In this document: positions 22,904 to 32,316 of the stretch, in pieces
Position numbering within the stretch: position 1 is the stretch's first letter
Layout of the letters: each line of letters opens with the position of its first letter
NCBI GenBank assembly: GCA_910587865.1
Contig: CAJUNX010000028.1
Location: 1 to 56,458, forward strand
DNA from: an uncultured Roseburia sp.
GTDB taxonomy: Bacteria; Bacillota; Clostridia; Lachnospirales; Lachnospiraceae
Direction: 5' to 3'
Length of the DNA: 56,458 bases
Notes under the pieces: model-generated
The model's database searches: none
What the model was told of the DNA's origin: nothing
The model's input: the letters and a program-made list of their open reading frames with translations, nothing else
Made by a program: the position numbers and the translations under genes

Positions 22904-23545
22904 ATGAGCACGGTATATTATGATGCAAACGATATGGTAAAAGCCGGCTGCAATGAATGCAGAGGCTGTGCGGACTGCTGTCAGGGGATGGGAGATTCGA
23001 TTCTGCTTGATCCGTATGATATCTGGCAGCTTGAGACGAATCTGCACACGACGTTTGCCGGACTTTTGCAGGAAAACGTCAGGCTGTGTGTCACAGACGG
23101 GCTGATTCTGCCGAGTCTGGGCATGCAGGGTGAGGCGGAGCGCTGTGTTTTTTTAAATGAGGAAAACCGGTGCGCGGTTCACGCATTCCGGCCGGGGCTC
23201 TGCCGGCTGTTCCCGCTGGGGAGGCGCTATGAGGGGCATGTACTGCGGTATTTTCTGCTGGAAGGCGCCTGTGTGAGTCCGAACCACACGAAGGTGAAGG
23301 TAAAAAAATGGCTTGCGGTGCCGGAGCTTAAGCGTTACGAAGCGTTTTTGGTCAGATGGCATGAAATCCGGAAGGATCTGACGGAGCGGATCGCGGGTCA
23401 GCCGCAGGATGAGGAACTGCAGAGACGGATCAATGTGCGGCTGCTGCATTATTTTTACGAGGAGCAGTATGCGCCGGAAGATTTTTACGGGCAGTTTGAG
23501 GAGCGTGCCGACCGCTTTGAAGGAGAGGCAGACACAGGCCGGTGA
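22904..23545 (+). CDS. YkgJ-family cysteine cluster protein
   Basis: Seen: CNECRGCADCCQGMGDSILL at residues about 16-35, then RCVFLNEENRCAVHAFRPGL with the following CRLFPLG. This is the C-x2-C-x2-C-x2-CC ... C-x-F/Y ... C-x(n)-RP-x-x-C pattern of YkgJ/Fe-S-oxidoreductase-like proteins. 213 residues. GGGGAG precedes ATG 22904. Known: the family is thought to bind zinc or an Fe-S cluster; molecular role unknown. It stands alone between a terminator and the peptidase gene. The following 23546-23738 stretch shows nothing beyond the peptidase ribosome binding site. Confidence 0.8.
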   Translation: MSTVYYDANDMVKAGCNECRGCADCCQGMGDSILLDPYDIWQLETNLHTTFAGLLQENVRLCVTDGLILPSLGMQGEAERCVFLNEENRCAVHAFRPGLCRLFPLGRRYEGHVLRYFLLEGACVSPNHTKVKVKKWLAVPELKRYEAFLVRWHEIRKDLTERIAGQPQDEELQRRINVRLLHYFYEEQYAPEDFYGQFEERADRFEGEADTGR

Positions 23546-23738
23546 CCGGATCGTCAGTCATCCTGCAGGGAGCACGGTCAGGCGATCGGTGGTCCCGGAC
23601 AAAGGAAGGCTCATGAGGAATGACGGCAGGCCGGGGAACATGAAACGAGAGAATGCGGCCGGACATGGAGATGTGACGGCATGCGGACGATATGTTGCGG
23701 CACGTCCGATGCAGGGATAAGAGAGAAGGGAGAATAAG

Positions 23739-25025
23739 ATGGAACGGTTTCTGGATTTTGTGGAGGAGTTAAGCTTTGTGCGCGTTGCGGGGAGCCCGGA
23801 GGAGAAAAAAGCGGCGGAGCTGGTGCAAAGAGAGATTGAGCTGGCAAATGCGGCGGCAGGAAAACCGGGCGTATGCGGGGAGCTGATGCCGTTTACGTTT
23901 CCGTATGCAAAGGTGAGCCGGTGTTCGGTGAAGGCGCAGGGAAAAGAGATTGCCTGTGTGCCGTATCTGGAATCCGGCAATATTGACCGGGAGTGCAGGC
24001 TGCTCTTTCTGGGCGACGGGACGGAGATTGATTTTGCCGGAGTCGGAGATTTAAGCGATACGGCGGTACTGCTCAACAAGCTGACAGACGAAAAGACCTA
24101 CAAGCGTCTTGTGGAGCATCACGCGGCGGCGTTTCTTCTGCCGAAGGGAAAGTATTATTTTTCTGAGAAGGAGGCTTCGCTGTATCCGCTGAAACTGAGA
24201 GATCATTTTGCGCGAAACGGCGTGATTCCGGGATTTATGATCCGCTCGGCGGATGCCGCGGCGCTTGTGCGGGATGAGACGGAGCAGATTTCACTTACGC
24301 TGGAGCAGGAGAACTACGAGGCGGAGAGCCAGAACGTGCTGGCAGTGATCGAGGGGACGGATTTAAAGGAAGAGTCGATCGTGCTGACCGCGCATTATGA
24401 TTCGGTTGCGCTCGGCACCGGATCCTGGGACAATGCGACCGGGACGGCGGCGCTGCTCGGGATCTACCGGCATTTTGCGGCGAACCCGCCGAGGAGGACG
24501 ATGCGTTTTATCTGGTGCGGCGGCGAGGAGCAGGGCCTGCTCGGATCAAAGGCGTATATCGCGCAGAATGAAAAGCTGCTGAAGGAGATCGGCTTCTGCT
24601 TTAACTTTGATATGTGCGGAACGACTCTCGGCACAAACGTGATTTTTGTGACCGGGGAGAAGGAACTGGAATCGTTTGCGGAGCAGTACTGTAAGCTGAC
24701 CGGCTATTCCGCGAAAATCGTTCCGGTGGTGCACTCGAGCGATTCCGCGCCGTTCTGCGATCATGAAATACCGGCACTGGGGCTAAGCAGGGAGACGGAT
24801 TCCGCGGAGATCCATACGATTCACGATCTCATGGATACGCTCAGCGAGACGGCGATGGAGCGGAATGTCGCGTTTGCGATCCGCATGATCGGGGATGTCG
24901 CGAATGCGGCTGTGCTTCCGGTGAAGAAAGGAATGTCGGAGGAGAGAAAGAAGGATCTGGATAAGTATTTCCATCGGGATACGGAGGAGAAAAAGGAAGA
25001 GGGAACGAAAAAGGAAAAGGGCTGA
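23739..25025 (+). CDS. M28-family metallopeptidase
   Basis: Seen: zinc ligands of the aminopeptidase Y/S family in order: LTAHYDSV (His), GSWDNATGTAALLG (bridging Asp), WCGGEEQGLLGSKAY (catalytic Glu-Glu), CFNFDMCG (Asp) and SAEIHTIHDLMD (His). An inserted protease-associated-like region precedes the catalytic domain. No signal peptide, so cytosolic; the C-terminal tail is Lys/Glu-rich. 428 residues. AAGGGAG precedes the ATG. Known: M28 enzymes remove N-terminal amino acids from peptides. It could act on peptides delivered by the upstream importer, but it is in a separate transcription unit. Confidence 0.85.
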   Translation: MERFLDFVEELSFVRVAGSPEEKKAAELVQREIELANAAAGKPGVCGELMPFTFPYAKVSRCSVKAQGKEIACVPYLESGNIDRECRLLFLGDGTEIDFAGVGDLSDTAVLLNKLTDEKTYKRLVEHHAAAFLLPKGKYYFSEKEASLYPLKLRDHFARNGVIPGFMIRSADAAALVRDETEQISLTLEQENYEAESQNVLAVIEGTDLKEESIVLTAHYDSVALGTGSWDNATGTAALLGIYRHFAANPPRRTMRFIWCGGEEQGLLGSKAYIAQNEKLLKEIGFCFNFDMCGTTLGTNVIFVTGEKELESFAEQYCKLTGYSAKIVPVVHSSDSAPFCDHEIPALGLSRETDSAEIHTIHDLMDTLSETAMERNVAFAIRMIGDVANAAVLPVKKGMSEERKKDLDKYFHRDTEEKKEEGTKKEKG

Positions 25026-25044
25026 CAGCCGATAGGTGTTATAT

Positions 25045-26094
25045 ATGGAAGAGAAGATCAATATCAAACAGATTGCCGAGCTTGCCGGAGTCTCCGTGGC
25101 GACCGTATCTCATGTGATGAATCAGAACGGACGGTTTTCCGCGGAGACCGAGCGGCGCGTAAAAGACGTGATTGAAAAATACCGGTATATTCCGAATACC
25201 GTGGCGAAGGGGCTGCGGACGAACCGGATGCAGGTGATCGGTATCATTGTTCCGGATATTGTCAACAATTATTTTGCGCGGCTGGTGCGGAAAACAGAGA
25301 AGCTGTTCTTTGAGCGCGGATATTCTACGGTGATCTGCAATACGGATGAGTCCCGGGAGCTGGAACAGAGACATGTGCAGACACTGATCTCGCAGCAGGT
25401 GACAGGGATTATCTTCATCTCGGGACGCTACTGCTATGAGGCGGGCGGACGTTTGCCGATGATTTATGTCGACAGACGTCCGGAAGGCTTTGCGGAATCC
25501 GGGGATATGATTGTGATTGAATCAGATAATGAGGAGGGCGGCTATCTGTCGGCGGAGAGCCTGTTAAGAGGAGGCTGCAGACGGCTTGCGGTTTTGCTGG
25601 CCTCCGGCCTTGATTATAACCACAAGGCAAGGCTTGCGGGATGTGAGCGGGCCTTGCGTGACTATGGGGTTTCGCTTTTACCCGGACAGGTGATGGATGT
25701 GGCTGAGAATTCCTTTGGGGCAGCCAGGGAGGCGATAAAGAAGGCGATAGACACCGGTTTGGAATTTGACGCCTTAATGTGCACGACGGATGAGCTGGCG
25801 ATCGGTGCGATTCTTGGATTAAGGGAGAGAGGACGGAGTGTGCCGGGGGATGTCCGGATTACCGGATTTGACGATACGGCAATGGCTGCGGCCTATAATC
25901 CACCGATCAGCAGCATTCACCAGAACGTGGATCGGATGGCGGCCTGCTCGGTGGATGCCATGCTGGAACTTGTGGAGAACGGCAGAACAGAGAAGACATA
26001 TCAGAAGCTGCCGGTGCACCTGGTAGAGCGGGAGTCGTCGGGAATATCTGCGGAAACATCCGAATGTACCGGATCATTTCGGATGGAAATCTGA
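25045..26094 (+). CDS. LacI-family transcriptional regulator
   Basis: Seen: N-terminal LacI helix-turn-helix (INIKQIAELAGVSVATVSHV, YIPNTVAKGLRTNR hinge) and a periplasmic-binding-protein-like effector domain (VIGIIVPDIVNNYFARLV, ITGFDDTAMAAAYNPPISSI). 350 residues. ATG 25045 is preferred over the upstream GTG. Downstream, two LacI-type operator-like palindromes sit on the promoter of the GH106-like operon. Known: such regulators repress sugar genes until a sugar or sugar phosphate binds. Inferred: the local repressor of 26309-32151. Confidence 0.9.
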   Translation: MEEKINIKQIAELAGVSVATVSHVMNQNGRFSAETERRVKDVIEKYRYIPNTVAKGLRTNRMQVIGIIVPDIVNNYFARLVRKTEKLFFERGYSTVICNTDESRELEQRHVQTLISQQVTGIIFISGRYCYEAGGRLPMIYVDRRPEGFAESGDMIVIESDNEEGGYLSAESLLRGGCRRLAVLLASGLDYNHKARLAGCERALRDYGVSLLPGQVMDVAENSFGAAREAIKKAIDTGLEFDALMCTTDELAIGAILGLRERGRSVPGDVRITGFDDTAMAAAYNPPISSIHQNVDRMAACSVDAMLELVENGRTEKTYQKLPVHLVERESSGISAETSECTGSFRMEI

Positions 26095-26102
26095 AAAAGT
26101 TG

Positions 26103-26236
26103 TTGACATGAGAAAAATGTCATGGTAAATTATAAGTGGTAAAACGATTAATCAATGATCTGAATGCAGATTTATCGGACCGCGTGAAAGAAATAATGGA
26201 TAGTAGATGGAAGGGATAGAAGGTTAAACGTTTAAC
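26103..26236 (+). promoter_or_regulatory. Promoter and LacI operators of the GH106-like operon
   Basis: TTGACA (26103-26108) and TAAATT (26126-26131) are spaced 17 bp. A LacI-like site with central CG (TAAAACGATTAA, about 26140-26151) follows the -10. A perfect palindrome GTTAAAC-GTTTAAC lies at 26223-26236, about 78 bases further. TGACAT-N7-ATGTCA also sits within the promoter spacer. Confidence 0.65.
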
Positions 26237-26308
26237 TAACGGGTATGGAGACCATTACGGAGAAGAAAGAAAAAGGAAAGGCGGCATGGCCGCGGAGAGG
26301 AGAACAGG

Positions 26309-29011
26309 ATGGAAAGATCAATCAGACGCGCATTGGAGAACAGAAACAAGAATCATTTATTTCCGTTTATCTGGGTAACCGGTGATGAGACGGAAGAGGT
26401 GCTCCGGGAGGAGGTTTTAGCGGTATACCGTTCCGGGATCAGGGGCTTTATCATCGAGGGACGCCCGGCGAAGGATTACTGCGGGCAGGGCTGGTGGGAT
26501 ACGGCGGGTATTCTTTTGGATGAGGCGAAACGTCATGAGATGAAGGTCTGGTTTCTCGATGACGCGCATTTCCCCTCCGGTTATGCCAACGGGGCGATTG
26601 TCCGTGAGCATCCGGAATTGAGCAAGCAGTATTTTACGGTGCATGCGCTGGACGTGTCCGGGCCGGTAAAGGGTATCCGGTTTGACACAAATACCCTGCT
26701 GAATCCGGTCCGGATGGAGGAGCCGGAGCGGGGGTTTATGGGCATGGAGCCGGAGGAGCCTCCCAGGCTGCCGGCTGATGATTTTGTCTGCGCGGTGCTG
26801 GCATGCCGGACAGCCGGAGTCGGAATTATGGATGAGACCATTGACCTGACCAGCCGGCTGGCAGAGGGTGTGATTCACTGGGATGTGCCTGAGGGGTTCT
26901 GGAAGCTGTATACCGTTGTGGTCACCAGACATGAAGGGGGCTCCGCGCTGCGGGTGAATATGGCGGACCGGGAATCCGCCAGGCTGCAGATTCCATATGT
27001 ATTTGAGGAATATCAGAAGCATCTGGGAGATGAGTTCGGGAAGACGGTTGTAGGATTTTTTGGCGATGAGGCGGAGATCGGAAACAGCAGGGGATATCAT
27101 TACAATGATAAGCTGGGACAGGGAGCAAAAGCGATTCCGTATTCGGCAGAGTTGTGTGAAATGCTTGCGGATAGGCTGGGGGAGGACTGGAAGAAGCATC
27201 TGCCAAAGCTTTGGTTTGAGTTCACGGATGAAAAAACCACCGCTGATATACGATATGCCTATATGGACTGTATGACGAAGCTGATTTCACGTAACTATAT
27301 TGGTGCACTCAGCGAGTGGTGCGAAGCCCACGGGCTTATCTATGCCAGCCATATCCTGGAGGACAACAATGCCCACAGCCGTATGGGCTGCGGAATGGGA
27401 CATTATTTCCGCGCGCTTGACGGGCAGCACATGGCAGGAATCGACGATGTGGGTGGTCAGGTGATGTTTGGCGGGGAGAACAGCTCGCGCGAGAACTGGG
27501 CGGCGCCGGGAGACGGGGAGTGCTATCATTATACACTGGGCAAGCTCGGCTCTTCCCATGCACATATCGACCGGAAGAAAAAGGGCAATACCATCTGTGA
27601 GATTTACGGCACATATGGCTGGGAGTTAAGTACGCGGATGATGCGTTACATAGCGGATCATTTTTTGGTCCGGGGAGCGAACAATTACATTTATCATGCG
27701 TTTTCCGCAAAGTATCCAAAGCAGGACTGCGCACCGCAGTTTTACTGCAGAGGCGAATATCCACTGTACCGTCCGCTTCATTTGGTAAATGAGTATATCA
27801 ACCGGGTGAGCGACGTATTTTCGGAGGGCGTACACCGGTGCAATGTGGCAATTCTCTATCACGGGGAGTCCGACTGGGCGGGGAAAACGATGATGATGCA
27901 GAAGCCGGCAAGGGAGCTTCTCGAGCATCAGATTGACTTTGATTTTTTGCCGAACGATGTATTTTGTGAAGGCAGCCAGTATGACAGCAGTTTTGAAGCC
28001 GGCGTTCTTTCCGTAGGAACCGGAACATACCGAGCCCTGGTCATCTGCGAATGTGAATATCTGCCCATTGAGGCGGCCCGTTTTGCGGCGGAGGCATCAG
28101 AGGGTTTTGCGGTATATTTCCTGAACGCGCTGCCCAAAGGGATTATCGGCGGGACAAAGGCAGAGAATGAGGAAGCGCTGGCCGCACTGGAGAATGCAAA
28201 AGTGATTCCGCTGGAACAGCTTGCAGACTGTGTTCGCAGGGACGGCATGGGTGATGTGAGTATATCGGGGTTCTTCCCCGGGCTGCGGTATATGAAATAT
28301 CAGAAGGATACCGTGCTTTATATGTTCAGCAATGAGTCGGCCACCGACTGTTTTAACGGAAGGGTTACCGTGGCCTGCGACGGGATTCCGGTGGCATATG
28401 ACGCATATCACAACAGACTGCACACGGTGGAATATCAGGTGAAGGGACAGGTCTGTGAGTTCTCTCTGTGCCTCCCGCCATATCAGTCCGTGATTCTTTC
28501 GATGGAGCAGGAGGTCCCGGCGGAGGCGGAGCCGTTTATGCTGCCAGAAGAAAAGGTGCAAAAGATCACGGGATCCTATCAGGTATCCTATGTGAAAGCA
28601 AAGCAGTATCCGGCATTCGGAGAAGAAGAGGTCATGGAAAAGCTGCAGAACATCTCGGATGTACACCCGCAATTTTCCGGTGTGATCCGTTACCGGAGCG
28701 GGTTCGAACTCAAGACGGATGTAGAGAATGCTGCGATTCTGCTGCCGGAAGTGTTTGAAGTGGGAGAGGTATGGCTGGATGGAACACAACTTGGAATCGA
28801 GATCTCGCCGCCCTATCTGTACTTCTGCAAAGACACATTGCGAGCGGGAAAGCATGAGCTGATCGTGGAGGTCACGACGACATGGCAGAATGAAAAGCTG
28901 GCGGAAGAGACGGAGGCAGTCATGCCGTTTGTACAGGCGTCAGTGGTGACGCCATCCGGCATGACGGAAAATCCGATGGTGCTGGCAGGATGCCGCCTGT
29001 CGGGAGAATGA
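26309..29011 (+). CDS. Large GH106-like glycoside hydrolase (putative alpha-L-rhamnosidase)
   Basis: Seen: 900 residues, no signal peptide. The N-terminal TIM-barrel start (FPFIWVTGDETEEVLREEVL, YRSGIRGFIIEGR, MKVWFLDDAHFPSGYANG) follows the pattern of GH106 and related proteins; the C-terminus resembles a jelly-roll galactose-binding domain (GVIRYRSGFEL, VFEVGEVWLDGTQLG). Acidic candidates include the GDEAEIG and ENSSRENW regions. Known: GH106 enzymes remove alpha-L-rhamnose from rhamnogalacturonan and similar glycans, but many relatives are uncharacterised. It begins the LacI-controlled operon. Inferred: intracellular cleavage of an imported oligosaccharide. Identity with GH106 proper is likely but unproven. 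Confidence 0.65.
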   Translation: MERSIRRALENRNKNHLFPFIWVTGDETEEVLREEVLAVYRSGIRGFIIEGRPAKDYCGQGWWDTAGILLDEAKRHEMKVWFLDDAHFPSGYANGAIVREHPELSKQYFTVHALDVSGPVKGIRFDTNTLLNPVRMEEPERGFMGMEPEEPPRLPADDFVCAVLACRTAGVGIMDETIDLTSRLAEGVIHWDVPEGFWKLYTVVVTRHEGGSALRVNMADRESARLQIPYVFEEYQKHLGDEFGKTVVGFFGDEAEIGNSRGYHYNDKLGQGAKAIPYSAELCEMLADRLGEDWKKHLPKLWFEFTDEKTTADIRYAYMDCMTKLISRNYIGALSEWCEAHGLIYASHILEDNNAHSRMGCGMGHYFRALDGQHMAGIDDVGGQVMFGGENSSRENWAAPGDGECYHYTLGKLGSSHAHIDRKKKGNTICEIYGTYGWELSTRMMRYIADHFLVRGANNYIYHAFSAKYPKQDCAPQFYCRGEYPLYRPLHLVNEYINRVSDVFSEGVHRCNVAILYHGESDWAGKTMMMQKPARELLEHQIDFDFLPNDVFCEGSQYDSSFEAGVLSVGTGTYRALVICECEYLPIEAARFAAEASEGFAVYFLNALPKGIIGGTKAENEEALAALENAKVIPLEQLADCVRRDGMGDVSISGFFPGLRYMKYQKDTVLYMFSNESATDCFNGRVTVACDGIPVAYDAYHNRLHTVEYQVKGQVCEFSLCLPPYQSVILSMEQEVPAEAEPFMLPEEKVQKITGSYQVSYVKAKQYPAFGEEEVMEKLQNISDVHPQFSGVIRYRSGFELKTDVENAAILLPEVFEVGEVWLDGTQLGIEISPPYLYFCKDTLRAGKHELIVEVTTTWQNEKLAEETEAVMPFVQASVVTPSGMTENPMVLAGCRLSGE

Positions 29012-29056
29012 GAGCTTATTTGAAACGGACCGGCCATAAGAAAAAGGAGGAAAAGC

Positions 29057-29971
29057 ATGGCAGATACCTGCTGGATTGGAATTGATATAGGGGGAACGAA
29101 TCTCCGCATCGGCGCCATCGGACGGGAAAATGAGGTGACGGCGTTTGAAAAGCGCTCCACGCCGCAGATTTTTTATTCCATGGATGCAGGGGGTGAACTG
29201 GTCCGCCTGATCCGGGATTTTATCGGGGCATACGGTTTAGAGGGCGTGGTGAAGGGGATTTGTGTCGGGGTTCCCGCGACCTTGAACCGGGAACGGACAG
29301 TGGTGCTGCAGGCGCCCAATATTCGGGGGCTTGACGGACGGAATGTGGTCGGCCTGCTGCGGGAGACATTCGGCGTTCCGGTTTGGCTGATGAAGGATGT
29401 GTGCACCGCGCTGTTCTATGATCGGGAAAAATATCATGTGCCGCAGTGTGAGCTCCTGCTCGGCATCTATATCGGAACCGGGATCGGGAATATCATCTGC
29501 GTCAATGGAAAGGAGCTGATCGGAAGGGACGGTGTCGCCGGGGAACTCGGGCACATACCGTTAACCGGCAGCAGTGAGCTCTGCGGATGCGGAAATACGG
29601 GCTGTGCGGAAGTGACGGCAGGAGGGATGTACCTGGCCAGGCTGTGCGAGACGATATTTGCCCCGCTTCCGGTGAGTGAGATTTTTAATGAAAAAAGAAA
29701 TCATCCGCTGATTCTGCAGTATCTGGAACGGCTGGCCGGCATTATCGCGACGGAGATCAATATCTTAAATCCCGACTATGTGATTTTGGGCGGCGGTGTG
29801 CCTGCGATGAAGGGGTTTCCGATGGAAATCCTGCTGGAGCGGATCCGCAGCCATACCAGAAAGCCGTATCCCGAGCAGGGGCTTCAGATCATTGTGGCGG
29901 AGGATGACGAGAAAAAGGGCGTGACCGGCGCGGTGCTGTATGCAAAGAGCCGTCAGGACAAGAGAGAATGA
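29057..29971 (+). CDS. ROK-family sugar kinase, AlsK-like
   Basis: Seen: ATP-binding phosphate-1 loop IGIDIGGTNLRIGAIG, sugar-binding and catalytic region (GVPATLNRERT, LLGIYIGTGIGNIICVNG), ELGHIPL, the zinc motif CGCGNTGCAE, and the C-terminal INILNPDYVILGGGVPAMKG, which resembles the corresponding stretch of E. coli allose kinase. 304 residues. AAGGAGG precedes the ATG. Known: ROK kinases phosphorylate hexoses; AlsK acts on D-allose. Inferred: phosphorylates the sugar released by the upstream hydrolase or modified by the dehydrogenases downstream. Exact sugar unknown. Confidence 0.75.
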   Translation: MADTCWIGIDIGGTNLRIGAIGRENEVTAFEKRSTPQIFYSMDAGGELVRLIRDFIGAYGLEGVVKGICVGVPATLNRERTVVLQAPNIRGLDGRNVVGLLRETFGVPVWLMKDVCTALFYDREKYHVPQCELLLGIYIGTGIGNIICVNGKELIGRDGVAGELGHIPLTGSSELCGCGNTGCAEVTAGGMYLARLCETIFAPLPVSEIFNEKRNHPLILQYLERLAGIIATEINILNPDYVILGGGVPAMKGFPMEILLERIRSHTRKPYPEQGLQIIVAEDDEKKGVTGAVLYAKSRQDKRE

Positions 29972-30070
29972 TAACAGATTATAGTGCAGCCCGGCTTAAG
30001 GAGTGAAAGGGATCGGTGTCCCCGGGTTGCCTGAGGGCCGGCTGCCGGAAAGAAAAAGGAGGATATGATC

Positions 30071-31123
30071 ATGATAACGATTGCATACATCGGATTCGGA
30101 GTGAGTGTCAGGGAGTACCATATTCCCTATGTGGAGAACCGGGAGGATATCCGGATAAAATATATATACCGCCGCGAGGAGGATATCGCGCAGTTTGCGG
30201 AATATGAGCCGTTTTATCCGGAAATCACTTTTACCACGGACCTGGATACCGTGCTGCGGGATGACGAGGTGAATCTGGTTGTCGTGAGCGCGCCGGACCG
30301 CTTTCATGTGCCTTATGCCAGACAGGTGCTAAATGCCGGAAAACATGTGCTTGTGGAGAAGCCGTTCGCACCGACCGCACGGGAGGCGGCGGAGGTATTT
30401 GCGCTGGCCAGGGAAAAGGGGCTGATCTGCATGCCGAATCAGAACCGCAGATTCGACGCGGACTTCCTGGCGGTGAAGGAAGTGCTGGAAAGCGGGAAAC
30501 TCGGCGATCTGGTGCGGCTGGAGAGCCATTACGATTATTATAAGACAAACGGCTGGTATGATCATTTGGGAACGCTTTACAACCTGGCGGTACATACCGT
30601 TGATCAGGTCATCAGCCTGCTCGGAATGCCGGACGCGACACACTTTGACGTGAGAAGCATCCACCATCCGGGCGTGGGGGACGATTATTATGATCTGGAA
30701 TTTTTTTACGGAAACGGCAAGGCATCCGTGAACACGAGTATGTGTGTTCTGATTGATTATCCGCGCTTTACCGTGCACGGGACAAAAGGAAGTCTGACGC
30801 TGCCGCCGGTGGTTCACAATTCCGGAAAGAAAAAAGTGGTGGGGCGTCATGTGGTCAGCACAGAGCCGGCGGCGGAGGATCGCTGGGGAACCCTGGTTTG
30901 GATGAATGACGCCGGCGAAAAGACTGAGGAAAAGATTCCGGTCGGCTGTGCGCATTATGAGCGCATTTATGAGAACCTGGTGGATGCGATCGAACACGGC
31001 GCAGAAAAGTGTATAAAGGATGAAGAGGTCGTCCGGGTGCTGGAAGTGCTTGAGGGAGCGACAGATATGGCGAAGTCGCATGCTGGCGGAACCGGTGCAG
31101 AGGAAGCGGATACGCGATCATAG
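30071..31123 (+). CDS. Gfo/Idh/MocA-family oxidoreductase
   Basis: Seen: N-terminal NAD(P) Rossmann motif (ITIAYIGFGVSVREYH), VVVSAPDRFHVPYARQVLNA, GKHVLVEKPFAPT (the E-K-P catalytic Lys motif), and a C-terminal alpha/beta substrate domain with NLAVHTVDQ placing the usual His. Closest in style to the YdgJ-like subgroup. ATG 30071 has better spacing to AGGAGG than ATG 30065. Known: family members oxidise or reduce sugar hydroxyls. Third gene of the LacI-controlled operon, 17 bases before a second enzyme of the same family. Confidence 0.85.
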   Translation: MITIAYIGFGVSVREYHIPYVENREDIRIKYIYRREEDIAQFAEYEPFYPEITFTTDLDTVLRDDEVNLVVVSAPDRFHVPYARQVLNAGKHVLVEKPFAPTAREAAEVFALAREKGLICMPNQNRRFDADFLAVKEVLESGKLGDLVRLESHYDYYKTNGWYDHLGTLYNLAVHTVDQVISLLGMPDATHFDVRSIHHPGVGDDYYDLEFFYGNGKASVNTSMCVLIDYPRFTVHGTKGSLTLPPVVHNSGKKKVVGRHVVSTEPAAEDRWGTLVWMNDAGEKTEEKIPVGCAHYERIYENLVDAIEHGAEKCIKDEEVVRVLEVLEGATDMAKSHAGGTGAEEADTRS

Positions 31124-31140
31124 AAAAGGAGCAGAAGAAG

Positions 31141-32151
31141 ATGAAGGAAATCCGGCTTGGAACGATTGGTTCTGGTGTTATTGTACATTCTATTCTGGAT
31201 CATGCCGCACAGACGGACGGAATCCGTCTTACGGCGGTCTATTCGAGGACGGAGGAAAAAGGGCGCGGGCTTGCGGACCGCTACGGAGCAGAAAAGGTAT
31301 ATACTGACCTGAATGCATTTCTGAATGGAGATGAGACAAATGTCATATATATTGCCACGCCGAATATGCTGCATTATGAGCAGACAAAGCAGGCGCTTCT
31401 GGCAGGAAAGCATGTGATTTGTGAAAAACCATTCTGCACGAAGGCGGAACAGGCAAAAGAACTGGTTGCGCTGGCGAGGGAGCGCGGCCTTCTCCTGGCG
31501 GATGCCGTGCCGACCGCGTTTCTGCCGAATTTTGAGGTGTTAAAACAGGAACTGCCGAAAATCGGAAAAGTGAAGCTTGTGCTGGGAAATTACAGCCAGT
31601 ATTCGAGCCGCTACGATCTGTTAAAACAGGGGGAAACACCGAATATTTTTAATCCGGAATATGCAGGCGGCTGCCTGATGGACATCAATTTTTACAATGT
31701 GTATCTGAATGTGGCTCTGTTCGGGAAACCGGAGCAGGCGGTCTACTATCCGAATCGCTACGGGAAAATGGCGGATACCTCGGGAATCCTGATTATGCAG
31801 TACGATGGATTTGTGAGTGAGTCGGCCGGCGCAAAGGATACCTGGGGCGTTAATTCCTTTCAGATCGAGGGCGAGGAAGGCTATATCTACATCCGGGACG
31901 GGAGCAACGGAATCGCGGAGGTGCGTGTTACGACGAAGCAGTCAGAGGAGATCTTCAATCGGCAGGAGAATCCTGACCGGTGGTTTTATGAGGTGAGAAA
32001 ACTGACGGAGCTGTTTCTGACGGAGGATTATGAGGCGCTGAATCGGAGACTTGATACGATGATAGATGTAGTGGAAGTGCTTGAGACCGCAAGAACGAAA
32101 GCCGGAATCTGTTTCCCGGGAGACAGAAGGCCGGCTTTTGACAGAGAATGA
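31141..32151 (+). CDS. Gfo/Idh/MocA-family oxidoreductase
   Basis: Seen: Rossmann start IRLGTIGSGVIVHSILDHAA, YIATPNMLHYEQTKQALLAG, KHVICEKPFCTK (E-K-P), and a C-terminal substrate domain with GGCLMDINFYNVYL, where dimeric dihydrodiol-dehydrogenase-like members carry G-G-x-L-x-D-x-x-x-Y. 336 residues. AAAGGAGC precedes the ATG. Known: the paired occurrence of two dissimilar Gfo/Idh/MocA enzymes suggests oxidation at one sugar carbon and reduction at another. Last gene of the operon; no transporter gene is present. Confidence 0.85.
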   Translation: MKEIRLGTIGSGVIVHSILDHAAQTDGIRLTAVYSRTEEKGRGLADRYGAEKVYTDLNAFLNGDETNVIYIATPNMLHYEQTKQALLAGKHVICEKPFCTKAEQAKELVALARERGLLLADAVPTAFLPNFEVLKQELPKIGKVKLVLGNYSQYSSRYDLLKQGETPNIFNPEYAGGCLMDINFYNVYLNVALFGKPEQAVYYPNRYGKMADTSGILIMQYDGFVSESAGAKDTWGVNSFQIEGEEGYIYIRDGSNGIAEVRVTTKQSEEIFNRQENPDRWFYEVRKLTELFLTEDYEALNRRLDTMIDVVEVLETARTKAGICFPGDRRPAFDRE

Positions 32152-32172
32152 TAAAACGATACAGGATTTTTC

Positions 32173-32219
32173 CGACAGGGCAGGGGACGCTGAAAAGGAT
32201 AATGAAGCGTTCCCTGTCA
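32173..32219 (+). terminator. Long stem-loop at convergent gene ends
   Basis: GACAGGG (32173-32179) pairs with CCCTGTC near 32213-32219, and the inner GGGGACGCT pairs with AGCGTTCCC. No strong T-run follows directly. It lies 22 bases after the second oxidoreductase, between it and the convergent amidase-deacetylase gene, and may end transcription from either side. Confidence 0.4.
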
Positions 32220-32316
32220 TCTGTTCCAGCCCGGTCTCTGCTGCCGCTTTCCGTATTTTTATAACAGATCATATCGTTTCTCACAGGCCTGGCTGCCTGG
32301 TTTGGTGCATGTAAAG

